Made by a program: the position numbers and the translations under genes. A DNA stretch of 64,000 nucleotides from Argonema galeatum A003/A1 (GTDB taxonomy: Bacteria > Cyanobacteriota > Cyanobacteriia > Cyanobacteriales > Aerosakkonemataceae): assembly GCF_023333595.1 (NCBI RefSeq), contig NZ_JAIQZM010000006.1, positions 158,620-222,619 on the forward strand. Direction: 5' to 3'. The notes under the pieces were generated by a model, which made no database searches, was not told the origin of the DNA, and saw only the letters and a list, made by a program, of their open reading frames with translations. Below are positions 8,246 through 16,529 of the stretch, one piece after another; within the stretch, counting starts at the first letter, position 1; every line of letters starts with the position of its first letter.

Positions 8246-8325
8246 TCACGCCAGCTACAAAACTTTGCAAAATAACAATGAATTCTATGTTAACCTAAGC
8301 CTCGATTGAGGAAAATTTTTGTATC

Positions 8326-9159
8326 GTGGGATTCGATCGCCAACAGTTTGCAGCAGCACTTGAGTCAGTGCGATATCGCAGGAAAGCATTAGAGCGATCG
8401 CCTATTAGCCAGTCAGACACTCAAGACCTAGACTTTTCGCTTCATATTTTTGAAACCCTCCCCTCAACCAACCAGAAACTGTGGGAATTGCTCGACGCTG
8501 GCGCTGGCCCTCTCACAGTTGCGATCGCCATTCAGCAAGAAGCTGGGCGCGGACAGTGGGGACGACAGTGGCATTCTCCTCCTGGTGGTTTATACTTATC
8601 TCTGGCGCTATCTCCCAACTTACCAGCTCAGCAGGGTGCCCAACTGACAATTTGCGGAGCTTGGGGAATTGCTACCATTTTGCGCGAGTACGACCTACCA
8701 GTATTGCTCAAGTGGCCCAACGATCTAGTACTTTCAGGGCGCAAATTGGGCGGCATTCTTAGCGAAACCAGGGTGCAGCAGGGGCGCATTACCAAAGCAG
8801 TTATTGGTGTCGGCATTAACTTGGCTAATCCAGTTCCAGAAACCGGCATTAATATCCAATCTTTCCTGACAGATCTTACCAGCCCAGTACTTTCATTAGA
8901 AATGTTAGCTGCTATTACTCTAGTCGGATTAATGTCTGGATATCATTTTTGGCAACGAGAAGGCATAGATACCCTTTTGCCCGCCTACGCAAATCTACTG
9001 ACAAGCATCGGGCGATCGGTCCAGGTCGATGGACGCCTTGGAGTCATCATCGGTGTTGCGCTTAACGGCGATTTGCGAGTTCGCCTCTTACCAAAAGGGG
9101 TGAGGCCCTGTTCAGAAATTTACCTCAAGCCCGGTACAATCAGTCTGGGTTATGAATGA
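8326..9159 (+). CDS. birA: Biotin-[acetyl-CoA-carboxylase] ligase
   Basis: A GTG start at 8326 gives 277 residues without the N-terminal DNA-binding domain of E. coli BirA, so this is a pure ligase. It would charge biotin with ATP and attach it to the biotin carboxyl carrier of acetyl-CoA carboxylase in the cytoplasm. Motifs: ETLPSTNQKLWEL, the biotinyl-AMP loop GRGQWGRQWHSPPGGLYLSL, LKWPNDLVLSGRKLGGILSE with the catalytic Lys, and VIGVGINLANP. The C-terminal barrel domain ends the protein near LKPGTISLGYE. Confidence 0.92.
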   Translation: MGFDRQQFAAALESVRYRRKALERSPISQSDTQDLDFSLHIFETLPSTNQKLWELLDAGAGPLTVAIAIQQEAGRGQWGRQWHSPPGGLYLSLALSPNLPAQQGAQLTICGAWGIATILREYDLPVLLKWPNDLVLSGRKLGGILSETRVQQGRITKAVIGVGINLANPVPETGINIQSFLTDLTSPVLSLEMLAAITLVGLMSGYHFWQREGIDTLLPAYANLLTSIGRSVQVDGRLGVIIGVALNGDLRVRLLPKGVRPCSEIYLKPGTISLGYE

Positions 9160-9300
9160 AGGGGCATGGGGCATGGCAATCAGGATGGGATCTTTTGCAG
9201 ATTTCAAAGAAGTGAAGAATTATCGATCGTCAATCGCCTATGCCATCTGCCCAATTTGAAAATTAAAGATTTTGAGTAATTTTACTGTGTGGTGGAGATA

Positions 9301-11736
9301 ATGGAACCAGTTTACGGCGACAAGCAACTAAAATTTAAGTCCAGAGAAGATCGGCAAATTGAAGTAACTATAAGCCAGTCAACCCCGCACGAGCAGGGTA
9401 AATCCGCCCCAACTAACTCTAGCAGCAGCTTTTGGCAGCGTTTCCTGCTGGTACAGGGAATTGGTTGGATCGGTGGTTTAGGAATTCTCGGTGGCGGCAT
9501 GGTTTGGGCAAAAAACCAAACACCATCGGAGGGGTTTGTGGTCGCCCAAATTCCTGATGTTATGCCCAAAGCTGTGCCTCAAGACCCGGCACCAGAAGCT
9601 CGAAGAGAAGCCGCACCAGTTTTTACGACACGCACTCGTCCTAGAACCGCCCAGAGGTCAAGGCTGGGACGCGCTGGAACAACATCCCCATCTGTGGCTA
9701 GTAACAATAACAACTCTTATATCGACCCCACTGATTACAGTCTGGGTGCTACAAGGAGGCGGGACTTAGGTACTAGCTCTTACAAACCACCAAGTTCTGT
9801 AGTGCTGTCGGAACGTTCAACCGGCTGTCAAAGAGTTTTTAGCGGGGGAGGGGCAAGCGGTCGTTGCGGTAGCGCTGCGGTATCTAGAATAAGGGTTAGA
9901 AGGAATGCTGTCGCCAGCGATACAGTCAGTGGACGCCGCCGCCAGCGCACGCGAGATATTCCCCGTTTTTACCAGGCGTCTCGGCAAGTGCGTCCCACTC
10001 AAACCGATCGCGCAGTTCGTTCCTACCAGGCTTATCGGCAAGTGCGTCCCACTCAAACCGATCGCGCAGTTCGTTCCTACCAAGCTTATCGGCAAGTGCG
10101 TCCCACTCAAACCGATCGCGCAGTCCGTTCCTACCAAGCTTCTCGGCAAGTGCGTCCCACTCAAACCGATCGCGCAGTCCGTTCCTACCAGGCTTCACGG
10201 CAAGTGCGTCCCACTCAAACCGATCTGCAAGCAGGTTCTTATCAACTCAGTCGCCTACCGCGTCCCACTCAAAGCGATCGCTCAGTACGTTCTTACCAGC
10301 AGAGTCGGCTGACAGTGGCGCGACAAAGCGAAGATCTGCCCCGTTCCTATAGAATCAGCCGTTTGCCCCAGACGCGACAAAGCGAAGATCTGCCCCGTTC
10401 CTATAGAATCAGCCGTTTGCCCCAGACGCGACAAAGCGAAGATCTGCCCCGTTCCTATAGAATCAGCCGTTTGCCCCAGACGCAACAAAGCGACGATCTA
10501 CCCCGTTCTTATCGAATCAGCCGTTTGCCCCAGGCGCAACAAAGCGACGATCTACCCCGTTCTTATCGAATCAGCCGTTTGCCCCAGACGCAACAAAGCG
10601 ACGATCTACCCCGTTCTTATCAGAAAAAACGTCTTCCTATTGCCGATCGAATTACCTGGAAATCCAGGCGTCGAGATGTAAGGGTGGCGGCAATTGGAAA
10701 AGTCAATATTAGTCCGATAAATATCAGTCCCAGAGGTATTGGTCTGGGCAAACAAGGAGATCTTAGCACTCGCAGCGAAAGCACGATTAATAGCGAGATC
10801 CGGGGCAATGAAACTCTTCCCAATCCAGCATTGACCTACTACTATAAGCAAGGGCAGCCATCAGAAGCAGAAGTGGGCAACAGCAATCTACCAATAATTT
10901 TCCCATTGGCTGTTCCCGCCGAAATTACCTCTGTGTTTGGCTGGCGAATTCATCCCATCAGTGGCGATCGCCGTTTCCACTCCGGGACAGACTTAGGTGC
11001 GCCAATGGGAACGCCAGTTTTGGCCGCTCATGCTGGCAAAGTTGCGATCGCAGACTTCTTAGGCGGCTACGGCTTGTCTGTTGTTCTCCGTCACAACAAC
11101 GACACTCAAGAAACCCGCTACAATCACCTCTCAGAAGTTTTAGTCCAGCCAGGAGAGTGGGTAGAGCCGGGAACTGCGATCGGGCGCGTTGGCAGCACCG
11201 GCAACTCGACTGGCCCTCACCTCCACTTTGAAGTTCGGGAGCAAACACCGCAAGGCTGGATCGCTATAGACCCACGCGCTCAACTAGAGTATAGCTTGGC
11301 TCAATTGGTGAAAATCTTTAAAACTGCTCAAGCGACTCAAGAACCAAAGGCTTACGAAAAACCTCAGCAGCCCCAAGCTAACTCCCAGCCACCTGATAGC
11401 GAGATACCTAATATTCAACCATCTGAAGTACCGCTATCTAAAGTTCAGCCAACTAACTCTCAATTACCGGAAATTACTGTTCCTCAAACTCAGGAAACTA
11501 ACTCTCAATTACCGGAAATTACTGTTCCTCAAACCCAGGAAACCAACTCTCAATTACCGGAAATTACTGTTCCTCAAACCCAGGAAACCAACTCTCAATT
11601 ACCGGAAATACCTGTTCCTCAAACCCAGGAAACCAACTCTCAATTACCTGAAGCTACAATTCCTAAAGCTCAGCCAATTAATTCCGACTCACCTGAAGTG
11701 CCATTACCTAACTCGCAACCTTCCAACACCCATTAG
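9301..11736 (+). CDS. Membrane-anchored M23 peptidase with arginine-rich and proline-rich repeats
   Basis: I prefer ATG 9301 (811 residues); an in-frame GTG at 9289 is possible. A single transmembrane segment (GIGWIGGLGILGGGMVWA) lies near residue 60. Residues about 220-440 are tandem 18-residue repeats in two series, RPTQTDRAVRSYQASRQV and LPQTRQSEDLPRSYRISR, strongly basic and rich in Tyr. The LytM/M23 domain follows at about 540-660 with FGWRIHPISG, HSGTDLGAP and HLHFEV, all zinc-ligand motifs intact. After it come five copies of a 15-residue unit TNSQLPEITVPQTQE. The catalytic part should face the periplasm and cut peptidoglycan cross-links or activate amidases; the repeats look like a wall- or polysaccharide-binding spacer, which is inference. 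It stands downstream of birA. Confidence 0.85.
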   Translation: MEPVYGDKQLKFKSREDRQIEVTISQSTPHEQGKSAPTNSSSSFWQRFLLVQGIGWIGGLGILGGGMVWAKNQTPSEGFVVAQIPDVMPKAVPQDPAPEARREAAPVFTTRTRPRTAQRSRLGRAGTTSPSVASNNNNSYIDPTDYSLGATRRRDLGTSSYKPPSSVVLSERSTGCQRVFSGGGASGRCGSAAVSRIRVRRNAVASDTVSGRRRQRTRDIPRFYQASRQVRPTQTDRAVRSYQAYRQVRPTQTDRAVRSYQAYRQVRPTQTDRAVRSYQASRQVRPTQTDRAVRSYQASRQVRPTQTDLQAGSYQLSRLPRPTQSDRSVRSYQQSRLTVARQSEDLPRSYRISRLPQTRQSEDLPRSYRISRLPQTRQSEDLPRSYRISRLPQTQQSDDLPRSYRISRLPQAQQSDDLPRSYRISRLPQTQQSDDLPRSYQKKRLPIADRITWKSRRRDVRVAAIGKVNISPINISPRGIGLGKQGDLSTRSESTINSEIRGNETLPNPALTYYYKQGQPSEAEVGNSNLPIIFPLAVPAEITSVFGWRIHPISGDRRFHSGTDLGAPMGTPVLAAHAGKVAIADFLGGYGLSVVLRHNNDTQETRYNHLSEVLVQPGEWVEPGTAIGRVGSTGNSTGPHLHFEVREQTPQGWIAIDPRAQLEYSLAQLVKIFKTAQATQEPKAYEKPQQPQANSQPPDSEIPNIQPSEVPLSKVQPTNSQLPEITVPQTQETNSQLPEITVPQTQETNSQLPEITVPQTQETNSQLPEIPVPQTQETNSQLPEATIPKAQPINSDSPEVPLPNSQPSNTH
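9964..10625 (+). repeat. In-gene 54-bp tandem repeats, two series
   Basis: About six copies of one 54-bp unit (coding RQVRPTQTDRAVRSYQAS) are followed by about six copies of a related unit (SRLPQTRQSEDLPRSYRI). Neighbouring units are nearly identical at the DNA level, so the arrays are recent or homogenised; copy number may vary between strains. Confidence 0.9.
11452..11645 (+). repeat. In-gene 45-bp tandem repeats
   Basis: Four to five copies of a 45-bp unit code for TNSQLPEITVPQTQE-type repeats at the C-terminus of the M23 peptidase. Units differ by only a few bases (for example ACTCAG/ACCCAG and ACTGTT/CCTGTT). Confidence 0.88.
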
Positions 11737-11890
11737 ACTGGCGATCGGCATTGTCTGTCTTCATCATTGGTTAAATTTAACCGCAGATATAGCGGTTCTC
11801 AAGTAAGTGAGGTACGTAGTTGGGCTTTAGCCCTCTTAATTTAGTGGTTATATAAGCTGTCAGTCATACCTCATCTACCTTATAAGGGCT

Positions 11891-11982
11891 ATAAAGACAG
11901 ATGAACGCAGATGAACGCAGATAAGAATAAAAACACGAATTTTTTAGACAACCGATGCGTAAGGACATGATATAATATCCAA
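11891..11982. repeat. Dispersed GATGAAC-type repeat, copy 1
   Basis: The stretch has CAGATGAACGCAGATGAACG and CAGATAAG, then GAATTTTTTAGACAACCGAT and GACATGATAT. A close copy lies at 15390-15482 and an inverted, diverged copy at about 17810-17955. The three copies are intergenic. I see no gene in the 298 bases between the M23 peptidase and riboflavin synthase. Confidence 0.55.
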
Positions 11983-12034
11983 TCGGTCTGCGTCAGAATT
12001 GTTCGTTTTTCCCCTCTGCCTTTCTTGGCTCTAC

Positions 12035-12703
12035 CTAAAAATAGCCGTGTTCTATCAAAAACCCAGGTGTAATCTCATCAGGAGTCGCAGTCATGCCGCT
12101 GGAACCCGAACGGACTAATTTTTCGATATATTTGCCCAAAATATCCCCTTCTAGATTTACCCAACTACCCGTCTTGAGATGGTAGAGATTCGTTTGGGCA
12201 AAAGTATGGGGAATCACAGCCACTTTAAACCAAGTGCCAGCCGAGTCACAATCCGCCACAGTCAAGCTGACACCGTTGACAGCAATACTACCTTTAGGGA
12301 CAATATAACGGGCGACAGACTCAGGAGCTGTAAAACCGATCTCCCAGGAATTTGCCGTTTGTTCTACTGCTTGCACGCAACCGATTCCATCCACATGACC
12401 CGTAACAAAATGACCGCCCAGCTTGCTGCCAACCCGCACAGCAGTCTCTAAATTTACCCAAGCATCCTCCGAGTGCCTCTGTTCCAGGGTCGTCCGCCGT
12501 AAGGTTTCTGGAGAAGCTGTGGCCACAAATCCTACCGGCAAAATCTCCACCACCGTTAGACAAACTCCGTCTACGGCCACGCTATCGCCAATGGCGAGAT
12601 CCTGCAAAATCTGGTCGGCGGTATTCCCAGCGCAAGTTATCCGTAAATTATCGTTTCCTTGCAGTTGAATTGTTCCTAAACTTTGGATTAATCCTGTAAA
12701 CAC
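12035..12703 (-). CDS. ribE: Riboflavin synthase, alpha subunit type
   Basis: The 222 residues start with the invariant MFTGLI and consist of two lumazine-binding barrel repeats, with the paired motifs GDSVAVDGVCLTVVEI in the first half and IAVNGVSLTVADCDS in the second. GGHFVTGHVDGIG at about 95 contains the catalytic-region His. The enzyme dismutates two 6,7-dimethyl-8-ribityllumazine molecules to give riboflavin in the cytoplasm. It is transcribed divergently from the DUF151 nuclease gene. Confidence 0.95.
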   Translation of the reverse strand: MFTGLIQSLGTIQLQGNDNLRITCAGNTADQILQDLAIGDSVAVDGVCLTVVEILPVGFVATASPETLRRTTLEQRHSEDAWVNLETAVRVGSKLGGHFVTGHVDGIGCVQAVEQTANSWEIGFTAPESVARYIVPKGSIAVNGVSLTVADCDSAGTWFKVAVIPHTFAQTNLYHLKTGSWVNLEGDILGKYIEKLVRSGSSGMTATPDEITPGFLIEHGYF

Positions 12704-13100
12704 TGGTTTTTAGCTATAAATAATCGCTTTTTGCACAGTTTGCTTTATCTAGTCCCCAATGCAACTATCTAGCCAGATCGAAAGTCTAACTTTTTGATCG
12801 AATTTCAGATGTCTAGTTAGGATCGGCGTCAAGTCAGGGCATACTGGGATGTAAAGACGATTCTATGAAACCGCTTTGGTTGACTTAACCTGGTCTTGAG
12901 AGCCAAGATTTTGTCAATCGATTACTCTGAAAAAACATAAGTACATTGGTACTTGCCCAAAGCTGCCGAGTACCAGTTTATCAGATTCGCCGTAAGATCC
13001 CAACTATACCGTCAGGTTAGTTTGGGAGATAAGGCGGTAAAAATATGTCAACCTTTTAGTTTAACCGCTCTTTGCCCAAGGTATTCTAGAGGCCAAGCCA
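12704..13100. other. Divergent intergenic region ribE / DUF151
   Basis: The 397 bases hold the promoters of two divergent genes. I see one inverted repeat, TGGTACT at 12947-12953 with AGTACCA at 12969-12975, which could be an operator or a short hairpin. No FMN riboswitch fold and no coding frame could be recognised. Confidence 0.45.
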
Positions 13101-13592
13101 ATGATTGAAATGAGAGTCGCTGGAATTGCACTGGATGCAATCACACGCAGCCCAATTGTGCTTCTGAAAGATTCGACAGACCGACGAGCTCTGCCGATTT
13201 ATATTGGTCAGGATCAGGCCAAGTCAATTATGGGTGCGTTGGAAAACCAAACGCCTCCTCGGCCCCTCACCCATGACTTGTTTGTAAATCTTTTAGAAGC
13301 GTGGGGAATGACCCTAGACCGGATTATCATTCATTCGCTACAGGACAATACATTCTACGCCATTTTGACAGTCCGACATGGAGATGTCAAAAAAGATATC
13401 GATGCTCGTCCTAGCGATGCGATCGCTCTAGCCCTCCGCACCCGCAGTCCCATCTGGGTGATGGAAGAGGTGATTGCCGATGCTTCTATACCTGTCGATC
13501 GGGATGCTGATGAGGCGGAACGGCAAGCCTTTCGGGCATTTGTCGATAAAATCAGACCAGAGGATTTTATCGAGAGGGGCGGCTTCAGCTAA
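13101..13592 (+). CDS. Bifunctional nuclease family protein (DUF151)
   Basis: The 163-residue protein is a full-length DUF151 member: MRVAGIALD at the start, LPIYIGQDQAKSI, TPPRPLTHDLFVNLLEAWG, and DIDARPSDAIALALR are the recognisable conserved blocks. Plant and bacterial relatives have been reported as bifunctional DNase/RNase; in cyanobacteria the role is not settled. The C-terminal acidic DEAERQAFRAFVDKIRPEDF segment is usual in cyanobacterial copies. It is divergent from ribE. Confidence 0.88.
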   Translation: MIEMRVAGIALDAITRSPIVLLKDSTDRRALPIYIGQDQAKSIMGALENQTPPRPLTHDLFVNLLEAWGMTLDRIIIHSLQDNTFYAILTVRHGDVKKDIDARPSDAIALALRTRSPIWVMEEVIADASIPVDRDADEAERQAFRAFVDKIRPEDFIERGGFS

Positions 13593-13674
13593 ATTCGCAT
13601 TAGCAATGTAAGGATTTTAGATTTTGGATTTAACGGTCGCTGGGCAAAAAAGCTGTCTGCGATCGGTAAGCTGC

Positions 13675-13713
13675 CATCTAAAATCTAAAATCTAAAATCT
13701 CAGATCTAAAATC
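13675..13713. repeat. Heptameric short tandem repeat (AAAATCT)
   Basis: Four to five AAAATCT units end six bases before the ATG of the aldo/keto reductase, so they replace the normal ribosome binding site region. The same heptamer occurs at 16493-16525 and, as its complement-like form, inside cobT. Confidence 0.7.
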
Positions 13714-13718
13714 GACAG

Positions 13719-14843
13719 ATGCAATACCGAAAGTTTGGCAAAACGAATTTGCGCCTCTCAGTGTTTTCCCTGGGGACTATGCGCTACTTGGATTCCGAAG
13801 AAAATGCGCGGCAGACTCTACAGCAGGCTGTGGCGCTGGGTATCAATCACTTGGAAACCGCTAGGGGATACGGCAAAAGTGAGGAGTATCTGGGCGCAGC
13901 ATTAAAATATGGCTTAGGGGTGCCGCGATCGCAACTCTATATCACCACAAAGATCCCACCCACAGCTGACCCCAAAACCGTGCGTCAGTGGATCGATGAG
14001 TCCCTAGACCGCTTGAAACTAGATTATCTAGACTGTCTGGCAATACATGGCTTGAATACCGAATCGCACCTAGACTGGGTACAAAACGGCTCCATAAAAG
14101 CAGTACAGCAAGCTATTGCAGATGGGAAAGTCCGACACTTTGGCTTCTCCACCCACGGCTCCTTGGAACTGATTCTGGCCGCAATAAATACAAATTTATT
14201 TGAATTTATCAATCTGCATTATTACTATTTCTTTCAAAGAAATGCCGCAGCTGTTGAACTTGCTCACCAAAAGGATATGGGTGTGTTCATCATCTCACCA
14301 GCTGATAAAGGAGGACGCCTTTACACACCGCCCCCAACTCTCAAAGATTTATGCCATCCACTGTCGCCCCTGGAGCTAAACTATCGGTTTTTATTAAGCG
14401 ATCGTCGGATTGCCACCCTCAGTCTGGGTGCCGCCAACCCAGAGGAACTGATTGAGCCTTTGCGGGTTGCAGACAGCGATTTCCCGCTCACAACCCTGGA
14501 ATTAGAAGTTTTAGAGCGTTTGCAAACTCATCAAACCAATATCTTGGGAACAGACAAGTGCAGCCAGTGTTATGCCTGCCTCCCTTGCCCAGAAAATATC
14601 AACATTCCCGAAGTCCTTCGCTTGCGGAATATGGCTGTCGCTTACGACATGACAGAATATGCTAAATACCGCTACGGAATGTTTGAAAACGCTGGACATT
14701 GGTTTTGGGGTACGAAAGGAAATCGCTGCACCTCTTGCGGCGACTGTCTGCCCCGCTGCCCAGAAAAGTTGGATATTCCAGCCCTCCTGCAAGACGCCCA
14801 CGAGCGCCTTAACAGAGAGACTGGTCGGCGTCTTTGGGAATAA
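13719..14843 (+). CDS. Aldo/keto reductase with C-terminal 2[4Fe-4S] ferredoxin domain
   Basis: The first 270 residues are an NAD(P)H-dependent aldo/keto reductase barrel: MQYRKFGKTNLRLSVFSLGT, the Asp-containing HLETARGYGKSEEYLG, and LDYLDCLAIHG. The usual catalytic Tyr-Lys-His region is represented by ARGYGKSE and ITTKIP. The C-terminus adds a ferredoxin-like part with two cysteine sets, CSQCYACLPCP and CTSCGDCLPRCP, each able to bind a [4Fe-4S] cluster. Proteins of this layout are common in cyanobacteria and anaerobes; substrate is unknown. The gene overlaps the next by start choice only. Confidence 0.9.
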   Translation: MQYRKFGKTNLRLSVFSLGTMRYLDSEENARQTLQQAVALGINHLETARGYGKSEEYLGAALKYGLGVPRSQLYITTKIPPTADPKTVRQWIDESLDRLKLDYLDCLAIHGLNTESHLDWVQNGSIKAVQQAIADGKVRHFGFSTHGSLELILAAINTNLFEFINLHYYYFFQRNAAAVELAHQKDMGVFIISPADKGGRLYTPPPTLKDLCHPLSPLELNYRFLLSDRRIATLSLGAANPEELIEPLRVADSDFPLTTLELEVLERLQTHQTNILGTDKCSQCYACLPCPENINIPEVLRLRNMAVAYDMTEYAKYRYGMFENAGHWFWGTKGNRCTSCGDCLPRCPEKLDIPALLQDAHERLNRETGRRLWE

Positions 14844-14851
14844 AATTAACC

Positions 14852-15349
14852 ATGAAAGTAAAAAGAAAGAAGACTTTTATTTTTTGTCTTTTGCCTTTTG
14901 CCTTTTGCCTCTTATCATCTCGCATATTGCTGGCACAAACACCGTCAGATCGCACTACTCCCCCTCAAAGAAACAGGTGCCGAAATATCATTACCGAAAC
15001 TACCATTTCCCAGACTGGTGTGACAAATCCTAGTCTTTGGTGGGCTTCAGAACGGTTTGGCGGTCAACTGCTAGATACCTGGTTGGTTTGCCAAGATGAG
15101 CGTCGGGTAACTATTATAGTGAATCGGCAAGTATGGACTTTACTCGATTATTTGGAACGCTATGAATTTGTTAATCACTTTGGTGCAGTTAGCAGAGATT
15201 ATGGCTACAATCTTCGCGTTCTAAATCAGCAACGGGGGGTTTTAGCCACTTACACTTGTAATTTCAGTGTTAGCCCAACAGCCTGCAATCTTTGGATCGA
15301 TACGATCGGTAGAGAGGGTTTTCAGAGACCGTCTGCGACTAAATTTTAG
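14852..15349 (+). CDS. Secreted hypothetical protein
   Basis: ATG at 14852 gives 165 residues with a signal peptide (MKVKRKKTFIFCLLPFAFCL, then LLAQ as a likely cleavage region). An earlier in-frame ATG at 14834 overlaps the reductase gene and would spoil the signal. The mature protein has four Cys (CRN, VCQ, TCN, ACN), suitable for disulfides in the periplasm, and a WWASERFGG plus TLLDYLERYEFV region. I recognise no named family, although similar small exported proteins are common in cyanobacteria. Part of the signal peptide is encoded by a TTTTGCC heptamer repeat. Confidence 0.75.
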   Translation: MKVKRKKTFIFCLLPFAFCLLSSRILLAQTPSDRTTPPQRNRCRNIITETTISQTGVTNPSLWWASERFGGQLLDTWLVCQDERRVTIIVNRQVWTLLDYLERYEFVNHFGAVSRDYGYNLRVLNQQRGVLATYTCNFSVSPTACNLWIDTIGREGFQRPSATKF

Positions 15350-15389
15350 GGGCTAGAACACCGATTCATCGGTGGTTAAATTTTTACCA

Positions 15390-15482
15390 CAGATAAAGAC
15401 AGATGAACACAGATGAACACAGATAAGAGGGGGAATTTTTTAGGCAACCGATGCCACCGGATATGATATTATACCAAATCCG
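15390..15482. repeat. Dispersed GATGAAC-type repeat, copy 2
   Basis: Contains AGATGAACACAGATGAACAC and AGATAAG, then GAATTTTTTAGGCAACCGAT and GATATGATAT, paralleling 11891-11982. Intergenic between the secreted hypothetical gene and the Uma2 gene. Confidence 0.55.
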
Positions 15483-15576
15483 GGTTAACTACCTCCTTTT
15501 TCTTGAAGCCCGCGTAGGCGGGCTTTGTACGCGCAAGCCGCGACTTTAGTTGTAGGGTAAAAATTAACAAAAATAA

Positions 15577-16278
15577 TTACAATTGGTTAGGGTCAACGCC
15601 CAATTCCCGCAGCCGCGCCTCTAAAATTTGTACCCGCTCTTCCGCATCTTGGGCGCGTTGCTCTGCATCTCGGGCGCGTTGCTCCAATTCTACCGAAGTT
15701 AAAAACCGACTGCCATCGGGACGATAAATTTGGAGAGAATCTTCTGTTATTTCAAAACGTATCTCCAGTCTTGGACTCACCCAACCATTTATTTCTTCAA
15801 TCACTTCTAATTCCTGCTGGGAGTTTCTTTGCCATCCAGCCAAGTCCACTCGTTCTGGATCGTATATGTAATATTCCTCCACTCCATAACGATTGTAAAA
15901 ATCTAATTTTTTCGCCATTTCTTTGATAGTATTTCCTGGAGATATGATTTCAAATACCACCTGTGGGGCAATGTTATTTTCCCTCCATTGTTTGTACGAA
16001 CCCCGTTTTCCTTTTGGCCTACTAAAGGCTACCATAGCATCAGGTGCTTGTCTGATTTTGTTGTTTCCTTCGACGGGATACCAAAGTAAGTCGCCTGCGA
16101 CGAATACATCGGGATCTGCGGCAAACAAAATTTCTAAGTTTTCCTTGATAGTTACAATCCATTGAAACTGTTCGGTGTTATCTGACATGGGTTGATCGTC
16201 GCTATCTGGATATACAATTTCTTGCGTTGGTGATGTTTGAAGTTGGATCATTTGTGCAGTGCCTCGAAAACTTCCCAT
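15577..16278 (-). CDS. Uma2 family endonuclease (DUF820)
   Basis: The 233-residue protein has the cyanobacterial Uma2 core, a PD-(D/E)xK-type fold: DVFVAGDLLWYPVEG, RQAPDAMVAF, APQVVFEIISPGNT and KLDFYNRYGVEEYYIYDPE, followed by LEIRFEI. The C-terminal 45 residues form a coiled coil (RARDAEQRAQDAEERVQILE). Such genes occur in dozens of copies in filamentous cyanobacteria; nuclease activity is expected from the fold but the biological role is unknown. It is a single gene. Confidence 0.88.
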   Translation of the reverse strand: MGSFRGTAQMIQLQTSPTQEIVYPDSDDQPMSDNTEQFQWIVTIKENLEILFAADPDVFVAGDLLWYPVEGNNKIRQAPDAMVAFSRPKGKRGSYKQWRENNIAPQVVFEIISPGNTIKEMAKKLDFYNRYGVEEYYIYDPERVDLAGWQRNSQQELEVIEEINGWVSPRLEIRFEITEDSLQIYRPDGSRFLTSVELEQRARDAEQRAQDAEERVQILEARLRELGVDPNQL

Positions 16279-16492
16279 CTAAATTTTATCTTATATCAAG
16301 TCCGTTGGCATGGGTTGTGGATGTTAATGTGTACTGTTCATGGTTCATGGCAACTTCAATGAAGAATGAACCATGAACCATGAACCATGAGATTTGCAAG
16401 AAGTCTAATTAACTGGAGTTTAGACTATCGCACCTGGATTACAATAGTCTAAACACCAGTCGCTTATCAAGCGTGCGATTCGACCAATGACC

Positions 16493-16525
16493 AATCTAAA
16501 ATCCAAAATCTAAAATCTAAAATTC
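16493..16525. repeat. Heptameric short tandem repeat (AAAATCT type)
   Basis: AATCTAAAATCCAAAATCTA and further units lie just beyond the stop codon of the binding-protein gene. Upstream at 16331-16395 there is a second simple repeat built from ATGGTTCATGG/CCATGAACCAT units. Confidence 0.65.
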
Positions 16526-16529
16526 CCCC

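Noticed and set aside
9817..10488. Long frames on both strands within the M23 peptidase repeats
   Set aside because: Tandem 54-bp units keep other frames open by periodicity; the products are repeats without start signals.
9964..10625. Possible CRISPR array because of regular repeats
   Set aside because: Units are contiguous, with no spacers, length 54 bp, and in frame in a gene.
12704..13100. Possible FMN riboswitch in front of riboflavin synthase
   Set aside because: None of the conserved FMN-element blocks (such as AGGGGAC and GTCNNGATG-type) could be found on the minus strand.
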